This document shows, piece after piece, positions 8,171 to 15,257 of a stretch of 64,000 nt of DNA. The notes under the pieces are model-generated. The model searched no databases. It saw only the letters and a program-made list of their open reading frames with translations, and was not told the origin of the DNA. The position numbers and the translations under genes are program-made. The stretch is from CAVVVS01 sp963751355. Its GTDB lineage: Bacteria > Bacteroidota > Ignavibacteria > Ignavibacteriales > Ignavibacteriaceae. The DNA is taken from NCBI GenBank assembly GCA_963751355.1, contig CAVVVS010000048.1, forward strand, positions 1 to 64,000, read 5' to 3'. The first letter of the stretch is position 1. Each line of letters opens with the position of its first letter.

Positions 8171-9276
8171 ACGGGGAAAAACTTTTCTCCTTTCTATTTA
8201 AGGGCGATACCGTAAATTTAGGCGGGTTAAAAAATCATCCGGAAGCCATAAAACTATATGAAAACATTAAAAACGAGCTCAAATCCAAAGAAAAGATAAA
8301 AAGTGTATTAACGAATAATAAAACCTTTAATACTTTTGTTCCGTTTGTAATCCGGGGAGAATACAAAGGTGCGGTTTATTTTAAGAACACACCGGACTTT
8401 TCATTTTTAACTGCCGGAATATTTTCCAACTATGACGAAACTTCTTTGATTTATCTTTCGCTTATTTCGCTTGGTCTGTTATCAATGTATTTTATATCTT
8501 CTTATACAGTGAGGGAGAGAGATGAGGCGCAGAAGTTATTATTTGAAGAACATGAAAATAATTTGAAGAAACAAATTACGATCGAAAAAGAGTTGGCATT
8601 CACTAAAAGGATTTACCATACCCACCACAAAGCAGAAAAAATCATGGGCTTTATAAAAGGTGATCTCAAAATATTATCGGCGGAAAACATAAATATTATT
8701 AAATTAAGGGTTACCAAATATGCAAATTTCATATCCCGGATAATTTATGATATGAAATGGTACGAACCCCAGGTTCAAACGATAAGAAACCCTATTTTTA
8801 GGACGAATTTAAATGAGGTTATTAATTTCATTGTAGAATATATATTTCTGCGGACATACAAAAAAAGCAGCCTGTATGAAATAAAATTAGACCTTGATGA
8901 TAATCTTCCGGTGGCTTCGGTAAATGAATTTGTGGTTTGGGAAATTTTAGAACCCCTAATTCAGAATAGCATCGATCATGCCGGGAAGCCAAATATTTTG
9001 ATTAATATAAAGACTCATTATGACAAAGAAAAACGCAAATCCACAATTGTTTTATCGGATAACGGTATCGGAATAGCAAATGAACTTCTTGAAAAAAATG
9101 AAAAGGGAATTAAGAAATTATTCGAAGAAAATGTGTCCACTAAGAGCGTAACAATGCAAAATTCGGGATATGGCTGTTATATTGCGTACGAATTTTGTCA
9201 GCGTTGCGGATGGGACCTTGATGCGGAAAATCTGCCGCAAGAAGGCTGTGGTTTCACAATAACCATTCCCGGTTAA
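8158..9276 (+). CDS. Sensor histidine kinase (5' partial)
   Basis: The ignavibacterial part of an open frame that crosses the junction. It contains the end of an extracytoplasmic sensing region and a transmembrane helix (SLISLGLLSMYFISSY). A coiled segment and a helix with a His-rich YHTHHKAEKIMG stretch, possibly the phosphoacceptor, follow. The HATPase domain has N-box EILEPLIQNSIDH, G1 DNGIGIA and G2 GYGCYIAYEF. No canonical HELRTPL motif is present, so the phosphoacceptor family is unclear. It ends 16 bases before the NtrC-type regulator and is probably its cognate kinase. The N-terminus is lost at the assembly junction. Confidence 0.78.
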   Translation, partial: VVIDDGEKLFSFLFKGDTVNLGGLKNHPEAIKLYENIKNELKSKEKIKSVLTNNKTFNTFVPFVIRGEYKGAVYFKNTPDFSFLTAGIFSNYDETSLIYLSLISLGLLSMYFISSYTVRERDEAQKLLFEEHENNLKKQITIEKELAFTKRIYHTHHKAEKIMGFIKGDLKILSAENINIIKLRVTKYANFISRIIYDMKWYEPQVQTIRNPIFRTNLNEVINFIVEYIFLRTYKKSSLYEIKLDLDDNLPVASVNEFVVWEILEPLIQNSIDHAGKPNILINIKTHYDKEKRKSTIVLSDNGIGIANELLEKNEKGIKKLFEENVSTKSVTMQNSGYGCYIAYEFCQRCGWDLDAENLPQEGCGFTITIPG

Positions 9277-9292
9277 AAATTTAAAGGTGAAT

Positions 9293-10750
9293 ATGTTTAC
9301 AAGTAATCAAATAAACGTTTTATTAATCGAAGATGAAGAATTCGATGTTAATAGGGTGCTCAATACGATAAAACCTTTTTTGGATAGAATTAATATTAAT
9401 GACATTGTTTCAGACGGTGAAAGCGCCTTAAATTTACTAAGCGACAAAAATAATCTATATGATGTTGTTATTATGGATTTTCATCTTACCGGTAAAATTA
9501 TGGGTGAGGAACTTATACTCAAAATAAAGGAAATCGATTCGTCCATCCAGATTATTGTTATTACAAAAATGACATTAAACATTACTGATTATGATTTTGC
9601 AAATAGGTTAATACAAGCCGGAGCATTCTGGTATTGTACCAAATATCCAGGTGATATTGAAGATTATATTTATCAGCCCACCGATTTTATAATGAGTATT
9701 TTCAATGCAAACGAAAAATGCAGACTGGAGAGGGAGTGGAGAAGATCGAACCAAAAATTAATCAAAAACGTAGAAGATATTTTATCTCAGAAAGAAATAA
9801 TAGGGGAATCGGAACAGGTAATTCAGCTACGGAAAGAGATTAAAAAATATTCTAAAAGTAATGTCAATATATTAATTAAAGGCGCTTCGGGTACAGGTAA
9901 AGAACTGGTTGCTTATAATATTCATTATAACAGTAACCGGAAATTTGAAAACTTTGTACCTATCAATTGCGGAAGCTTACCTCATGATTTGATAGAAAGT
10001 GAATTATTCGGATATGAAAAAGGAGCATTTACCGGTGCCGATAAAAAGAAACTTGGCTTATTTGAGATCGCGCATCATGGGACAGTTTTTTTGGATGAAG
10101 TAACTGAACTTCCGCTTCCGGCACAAGTAAAATTGTTAAGAGTTATTCAGGACGGCGAACTGGAAAAGATTGGAAGAACAGAAAAAGTAAAGGTGGATAT
10201 AAGAGTAATTGCAGCAACTAACAGGAACATAGAAGAAGAAGTCAAAGCCAAGCGATTCCGGGAAGATCTTTATTACCGGCTTAATGTTATCTGTATCGAG
10301 GTACCGGAATTAAAAAATAGAAAGAGCGATATCCCCTTACTGGTTAATCACTTTTTGTCCTTAACCGGCTGCCGGATGGGAAAAGAAAAACCTATCCTCG
10401 ATGATCAGGCAATGGAAATCTTAACAAATTATTCGTGGCACGGGAATGTCCGGGAATTGAAGAATGTAGTGCAGAGATTATTGTTCTTCGATGAAAAAGA
10501 AATAAACAAGACGAATGTTAAACAAGCTCTGGGCACCTTATATGCAGGTGATGAAGATGATAAATTTTCCTCCCTTGGTACAGTATTCGAGGATAATATT
10601 CTGCCCTTGACAAAAATGGAAAAAATACTCCGGGAAAAGTATTTGAAATTCGTCAGGCAGCATTCGGAATCGGACAGCGATGCTGCTCGAAAGCTCGGAC
10701 TTGCGCCTTCCAACTATTACAGGATTGCAAAAGAGTTGGGAATTAAATAA
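9293..10750 (+). CDS. NtrC-family sigma-54-dependent response regulator
   Basis: Receiver, AAA+ and DNA-binding domains in the usual order. The receiver (residues 5-130) has acidic pocket IEDEE and the likely phosphorylated Asp62 in VVIMDFHL. The AAA+ domain (about 165-400) has Walker A GASGTGKE, the sigma-54 contact loop GAFTGA, Walker B GTVFLDEV, and RFREDLYYRL. A Fis-type helix-turn-helix ends the protein (DAARKLGLAPSNYYRIAKELG). The ATG at 9293 is preferred because AAAGG sits 5 bases upstream; a GTG two codons earlier is possible. The intact GAFTGA loop means it should activate sigma-54 promoters. It lies next to the glycoside hydrolase/transporter locus, where such a promoter is seen at 13532. 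Confidence 0.92.
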   Translation: MFTSNQINVLLIEDEEFDVNRVLNTIKPFLDRININDIVSDGESALNLLSDKNNLYDVVIMDFHLTGKIMGEELILKIKEIDSSIQIIVITKMTLNITDYDFANRLIQAGAFWYCTKYPGDIEDYIYQPTDFIMSIFNANEKCRLEREWRRSNQKLIKNVEDILSQKEIIGESEQVIQLRKEIKKYSKSNVNILIKGASGTGKELVAYNIHYNSNRKFENFVPINCGSLPHDLIESELFGYEKGAFTGADKKKLGLFEIAHHGTVFLDEVTELPLPAQVKLLRVIQDGELEKIGRTEKVKVDIRVIAATNRNIEEEVKAKRFREDLYYRLNVICIEVPELKNRKSDIPLLVNHFLSLTGCRMGKEKPILDDQAMEILTNYSWHGNVRELKNVVQRLLFFDEKEINKTNVKQALGTLYAGDEDDKFSSLGTVFEDNILPLTKMEKILREKYLKFVRQHSESDSDAARKLGLAPSNYYRIAKELGIK

Positions 10751-11146
10751 ACATAATTAGGACGACCGCTTGTTTAGACTGAGAAAGTTTAATCGCAAAT
10801 TACACGTATTAATGCGAAAGTTAGTTAAATCTTCTATCTAAATTTTCGAATTATTTCCCGGCGAACTTGATCAAGTCGTGTTAATTATTAGCTGTTATTT
10901 ATTACGAAATGTAATAGCTTAATTATATCAATTTAATAAAACAGTTTTATTTTTTTGATAAAAAGGGGATCTCTTATTTTTAATTTGTAACTCATAATTT
11001 AGAATTTGCTTACTATTAAGGTAAGACAATTCTATTTAATTCACCGGTATTAAATTAAAACTTCAAGCCTCAAGGCGATAAAAATTTATCCTAATCATTG
11101 GTCTAATTCTTGTGGTAAAATAGCATTTCGAAATTCCGGAGAACTA
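10751..11146. other. AT-rich gap between the regulator and GH5 gene
   Basis: No gene is seen. It holds a short perfect hairpin (TATTAC GAAAT GTAATA, near 10,897-10,913), a CTTAC/GTAAG inverted pair near 11,010-11,026, and the weak sigma-54-like site listed separately at 11099. The length and position suit a regulatory region for the GH5 gene. Confidence 0.5.
11099..11114 (+). promoter_or_regulatory. Weak candidate sigma-54 promoter before the GH5 gene
   Basis: TGGTCTAATTCTTGTG has the invariant GG of the -24 element and TTG of the -12 element at the correct distance, but T replaces C in both elements (consensus TGGCAC-N5-TTGC). The predicted start of transcription would fall about 22 bases before the GH5 ATG. 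This geometry is like that of the stronger site at 13532. A chance match is possible in such AT-rich DNA. Confidence 0.35.
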
Positions 11147-13144
11147 ATGCATAAATCCAAATTTTATTTTCTCACATTTGTCGGTATAATTTTATCTGCT
11201 GTCCTCAATTTAACCAATGCTCAAACATTCTTAAAATCTGACGGTAAAAAAATTGTGAATGGATACGGTGTTGAGTTTCATTTGAAAGGAATCGGATTAG
11301 GCGGATGGCTCGTGCAGGAGGGTTACATGCTTCATACTGCGGGTTTCGCCAATTCGCCTTCGGAAATAAAGAAAAAAATTGTTGATTTAATCGGAACTGA
11401 CAATGCTAATAAGTTTTACGATGCTTATCTGCAATATTATGTTTCAAGAAAAGATATTGAGCAAATAGCAAAATGGGGATTTAACTCCATTCGCATACCG
11501 CTGCATTACGATTTATTTACTCCAAAGGATCAACCTCATGTTTATATTGACAAAGGATTCAATATAGTTGACAGCCTTTTAAGTTGGTGTAAAGATAATC
11601 AGCTTTATTTAATACTGGATCTGCATTGTGCACCGGGCGGACAGAACAAAGATAATATAAGCGACTATTCAGGTTATCCTGCTCTTTGGGAAGACACTGT
11701 CAATCAGGACAGAACGGTAGAATTGTGGAAAAAATTAGCGGAAAGATATGCAAACGAGCCCTGGATTGGCGGTTATGATCTGTTAAATGAAACAGCTTGG
11801 AACTTCAACAATAATAATCAACCCTTAAGAGATTTATATATCAGAATTACTAATGCAATAAGGCAGGTAGATAATAATCATATAATTTTTATTGAAGGAA
11901 ACTGGTATGCTACCGATTTTGCGGGACTGACTCCGCCCTGGGATAGTAACATGGCTTACAGTTTTCACAAGTACTGGAATGGTACTACACAAAGTTCGAT
12001 ACAATATTTGGTAGATTTAAGGAATAATTATAATGTCCCGTTGTGGCTGGGCGAAACCGGGGAAAACTCGAATGCCTGGTTTACTGACTGCGTAAAATTA
12101 ATGGGTGCAAATGATATTGGCTGGGCATGGTGGCCACATAAAAAATTGGAATCAATCGCCGGACCGTTATCCGCAAAAATTACTCCCGAATATCAGCAAG
12201 TGTTGAATTACTGGAGCGGAAGCGGTTCAAAACCTTCTGTAACAGATGCTACAAATGCCCTGGTTGGTGAAGCTTATCAGCTTTCAATAGATAGATGTAC
12301 GTTCCATCCCGATGTGATTGATGCAATTATCAGGGCTCCCGGTTCGGATATATCCGTCCCTTATACAAACAACGAAATTCCGGGTACAATTTTCGCGACA
12401 GATTATGATATGGGAAACAATGGTATCGCATACAAGGATAATGATTATCAGAACACCGGCGGACAGGGAAGCGGCAGCTGGAATACCGGCGGGCTTTACA
12501 GAAATGACGGAGTAGATATTGAAACCTGCAATGATTTTCCGAATAACGGGTACGATGTCGGTTGGATTGAAACCGGAGAATGGTTGAATTATACCGTGAA
12601 CATAAAAAACGAAGGAAATTACGATCTTACCGTAAGAATGGCATCTGCCCAATCAGGTGGAAAAATTTTATTTAGAATCGATAATAATAACATTACGGAT
12701 TTTATCGATATGCCTAATACCGGTGGCTGGAAAATTTGGCAGGATGTAAATGTTAAAAATATTACTCTACCAGCAGGAAAACATGTTTTAACCATGCTAT
12801 TTGCTTTTGGCGGTTTCAACGTAAATTATCTTGATTTTACATCGTCGACTGTAGGTACTATTGAGACGAGCAATGTCCCTAAATCATACTCACTTGCTCA
12901 AAATTTTCCTAATCCTTTTAACCCGGTAACAACTATAAAATATGAATTACCGAAAGAATCAAAAGTTGTGTTAAAATTATATGACATGTTGGGGAATGAA
13001 GTAAAAACATTGGTTAATCAAGAACAATCTGCTGGTGGTTATAGTGTTAATCTTAATGCTGCGGATTTATCCAGCGGTGTTTATTTATATCGCATACAAG
13101 CAGACGAATATATAAATCAAAAGAAACTGGTCTTGCTTAAATAA
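11147..13144 (+). CDS. Secreted GH5 glucanase with CBM6-like module and T9SS tail
   Basis: A 665-residue secreted glycoside hydrolase. Signal peptide about residues 1-25 (ending LNLTNA). The GH5 catalytic barrel spans about 30-350, with GIGLGGWLVQEGY early, the acid/base Glu215 in DLLNETAW and the nucleophile Glu303 in WLGETGENS. A CBM6-type beta-sandwich at about 405-565 includes YDVGWIETGEWLNYTV, typical of sugar-binding CBM6. The last 85 residues are a type IX secretion sorting domain (NFPNPFNPVTTIKYELP, ending KKLVLLK). Endo-beta-1,4-glucanase or a related exo/beta-glucanase is likely; the exact substrate cannot be fixed. It may share sigma-54 control with the downstream symporter. Confidence 0.9.
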   Translation: MHKSKFYFLTFVGIILSAVLNLTNAQTFLKSDGKKIVNGYGVEFHLKGIGLGGWLVQEGYMLHTAGFANSPSEIKKKIVDLIGTDNANKFYDAYLQYYVSRKDIEQIAKWGFNSIRIPLHYDLFTPKDQPHVYIDKGFNIVDSLLSWCKDNQLYLILDLHCAPGGQNKDNISDYSGYPALWEDTVNQDRTVELWKKLAERYANEPWIGGYDLLNETAWNFNNNNQPLRDLYIRITNAIRQVDNNHIIFIEGNWYATDFAGLTPPWDSNMAYSFHKYWNGTTQSSIQYLVDLRNNYNVPLWLGETGENSNAWFTDCVKLMGANDIGWAWWPHKKLESIAGPLSAKITPEYQQVLNYWSGSGSKPSVTDATNALVGEAYQLSIDRCTFHPDVIDAIIRAPGSDISVPYTNNEIPGTIFATDYDMGNNGIAYKDNDYQNTGGQGSGSWNTGGLYRNDGVDIETCNDFPNNGYDVGWIETGEWLNYTVNIKNEGNYDLTVRMASAQSGGKILFRIDNNNITDFIDMPNTGGWKIWQDVNVKNITLPAGKHVLTMLFAFGGFNVNYLDFTSSTVGTIETSNVPKSYSLAQNFPNPFNPVTTIKYELPKESKVVLKLYDMLGNEVKTLVNQEQSAGGYSVNLNAADLSSGVYLYRIQADEYINQKKLVLLK

Positions 13145-13212
13145 AGGGAACTAAGAAGTGATTCAATATTTCAAAAACCTTCTGTTTAGGAATTTGAAGT
13201 GCAGGGGATTAT

Positions 13213-13240
13213 TTCTTGAAATAAAAAAAAGTTTCAAGAA
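13213..13240. terminator. Hairpin downstream of the GH5 gene
   Basis: TTCTTGAAA (13213-13221) pairs perfectly with TTTCAAGAA (13232-13240) around a 10-base A-rich loop, 68 bases after the GH5 stop. No U-tract follows, so terminator function is tentative. Confidence 0.35.
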
Positions 13241-13304
13241 CAACATTATCATCCGTATCAACCCAAAGGGAATATTTTCGATTTACAAATGAAAATCAAT
13301 TCTT

Positions 13305-13336
13305 AAAAGCTTAAAGCATGTATTCCAAAAGCTTAA
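13305..13336. promoter_or_regulatory. Direct repeat, candidate enhancer site for the NtrC-type regulator
   Basis: AAAAGCTTAA occurs at 13305-13314 and again at 13327-13336. The 22-base offset is two helical turns, about 200 bases upstream of the sigma-54 promoter. Each copy includes the palindrome AAGCTT. Distance and phasing suit an upstream activator site, but no binding motif is known to me for this regulator. Confidence 0.35.
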
Positions 13337-13531
13337 TGATTGATCTTAATTTGTCAGTATAAGCAGATATAGTTTACGATTCATGTGTTAGAATATGAAA
13401 TAAGAACTTAGCATCATCAAAGCTATTTATTTTATTAGAATGATAAAAGGTCTTTATCAAACTAATAAAAATTAGCCGATTAAAATTAGTAAGTATGATA
13501 AAATACGGAATGAATTTAATTATCTCTTAAC

Positions 13532-13547
13532 TGGCATTATTTGTGCA
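13532..13547 (+). promoter_or_regulatory. Sigma-54 (-24/-12) promoter of the symporter gene
   Basis: TGGCATTATTTGTGCA fits TGGCAY-N5-nTGCa with GG at 13533-13534 and GC at 13545-13546, the required spacing. Transcription would start near 13,558. This leaves a 20-base leader that contains the AGAGGA ribosome binding site before the TTG start at 13578. Confidence 0.72.
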
Positions 13548-13577
13548 TAATGCGAATGAAAAAAGAGGATTTAATTA

Positions 13578-15194
13578 TTGTCAAGTTTTACCTTTTTAGA
13601 TAGTTTCATAATATTAGCCTACCTGGTAATAGTACTGAGTCTTGGTTTTTACTATTCAGGGAAGAGGGATAAAAGTGTAGAAGATTACTTTTTGGGCGGC
13701 AAAAAACTTGGCTGGTTTACAATAGGGATTTCAATTTTTGCTACAAATATATCGAGCGAACATTTTATTGGATTAGCCGGTTCAGGCGCTACAAGAGGTT
13801 TAGTTGTAGGTCAGTTCGAATTAATGGCAATTTTTATTTTGGTGATTTTGGGTTGGTTCCTGGCTCCTATTTATATTAAATCCGGTGTGTTAACTACTCC
13901 CGAATTTTTAGAAAAAAGATTTGACAGAAAAGTCAGAAAATTCTTTGCAACTCTATCAATTTTAATTTACATTTTTACAAAAATTACAGTTACTCTGTTC
14001 GCAGGCGGATTCCTCTTTGAGAAGATGTTCGGCATAAATATTTATGCTTCGGCAATTGCTGTTGTTCTGATTACAGGAATTTACACCGTTATAGGCGGTG
14101 CTACGGCGGTTATTAAGACACATATATTTCAGGGAATGGTTTTTATCGGCGGTGCCGTTACATTAACTCTTTTCGGGCTCCATAGCGTAGGCGGGTTTTC
14201 CGGTTTGGAAGCAAAACTGCCGGCAAACTTTTTCACTATGTTTAAACCGTTCAGCGATCCGGATTTTCCTTGGACGGGTATTCTCTTCGGAGCGCCGATT
14301 ATTGCTTTTTGGTATTGGGCTACGGATCAGTATTTTGTTCAAAAAATACTTGGAGCTAAAAGTATTGAAGCGGCCAGGCGGGGCTCTCTTTTTGCAGCTA
14401 TACTAAAAATCTTACCCATATTTATACTTGTATTGCCGGGTTTAATTGCTATTGCACTTTTTCCTGAGATTAAAGGGGATGAAGCTTATCCGGTTTTGAT
14501 TTCCAGTACCATTTTACCTATGGGTATTAAAGGGTTAGCTATTGCAGGCCTGCTAGCTGCTATTATGTCTTCGCTTTCAGCCGTATTCAATACCACGGCA
14601 GCACTGTTCACAAATGATTTTTACAGAACAAAAAATCCTAATGCAACCGATCGTGAACTGGTATTAATCGGACGGCTCTCTACTGTACTAATAGTAGTTA
14701 TTGCAATTTTGTGCATTCCTCTTGTAAAGATTATTAGTTCACAAATTTATTTATTTCTTCAGGGTATACAATCCTTTATTAGTCCTCCCATAACAGCGGT
14801 TTTTATACTTGCTTTTGTCATGAAAAAGGCAACCGCAAAAGGTGCGATCTGGACTTTAATAATCGGGGAAGCTATCGGAATATCAAGACTGATTCTGGGG
14901 CTCATGGTGGATTCGGGAGTGATTACTAATCCTGTCGCAGTTTATATAACCGGTATAAGTTTCTTGCATTTTGCAGTTTTTTTATTTGTTCTGAGTACAT
15001 TTATTATGATATGGATAAGTTTAAGATTTGGGGAGAAAAGTGTTCAATCATTCCAATATTTAATCCCTGATAGTTTTAATGAAATAAAAATTGATTTGAA
15101 TAATGCGTCGACGGTAAGAAGTTCTAAAATAAATATTCTATTATCAATTTTCATATTCCTAATGATAGCTGGACTTTGGAGTATTTGGTATTAA
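13578..15194 (+). CDS. Sodium/solute symporter (SSS family, SGLT-like)
   Basis: A 538-residue integral inner-membrane transporter with about 14 hydrophobic helices. Family hallmarks are the early GGKKLGWFTIGISIFATNISSEHF (in parts GGKKLGWF and ATNISSEHFIGLAGSGA), the central ATDQYFVQ segment and the AIMSSLSAVFNTTAALF helix. Sodium-coupled uptake of a sugar is the likely role, given the closest family look (SGLT) and the neighbouring glycosidases. Translation starts at a TTG with AGAGGA about 9 bases upstream. Its own sigma-54 promoter suggests expression only when the NtrC-type regulator is active. Confidence 0.88.
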   Translation: MSSFTFLDSFIILAYLVIVLSLGFYYSGKRDKSVEDYFLGGKKLGWFTIGISIFATNISSEHFIGLAGSGATRGLVVGQFELMAIFILVILGWFLAPIYIKSGVLTTPEFLEKRFDRKVRKFFATLSILIYIFTKITVTLFAGGFLFEKMFGINIYASAIAVVLITGIYTVIGGATAVIKTHIFQGMVFIGGAVTLTLFGLHSVGGFSGLEAKLPANFFTMFKPFSDPDFPWTGILFGAPIIAFWYWATDQYFVQKILGAKSIEAARRGSLFAAILKILPIFILVLPGLIAIALFPEIKGDEAYPVLISSTILPMGIKGLAIAGLLAAIMSSLSAVFNTTAALFTNDFYRTKNPNATDRELVLIGRLSTVLIVVIAILCIPLVKIISSQIYLFLQGIQSFISPPITAVFILAFVMKKATAKGAIWTLIIGEAIGISRLILGLMVDSGVITNPVAVYITGISFLHFAVFLFVLSTFIMIWISLRFGEKSVQSFQYLIPDSFNEIKIDLNNASTVRSSKINILLSIFIFLMIAGLWSIWY

Positions 15195-15257
15195 TTCTTG
15201 TAAAATCTAAATAACAATAACTGTGTACTATTCACATATAAATAAGGGAGATGATAT

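Larger units (their letters stand above)
13145..13577. other. 433-base regulatory gap before the symporter
   Basis: No gene is seen. It contains a perfect 9-base inverted repeat (TTCTTGAAA/TTTCAAGAA, 13213-13240, loop rich in A), which may end the GH5 transcript. It also holds two AAAAGCTTAA copies at 13305 and 13327, and a near-perfect sigma-54 promoter at 13532. Long upstream space with distal repeats and a -24/-12 promoter is the usual layout for an enhancer-activated gene. Confidence 0.55.

Noticed and set aside
7993..9276. Single 427-codon frame across the junction, apparently a fusion protein
   Set aside because: Composition shifts inside it; the first 55 codons are an out-of-frame reading of the planctomycete-like secreted protein.
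15186..15206. Possible sigma-54 site before the carbohydrate-binding protein gene
   Set aside because: GG and TTG are one base too far apart, and the site overlaps the end of the symporter gene.
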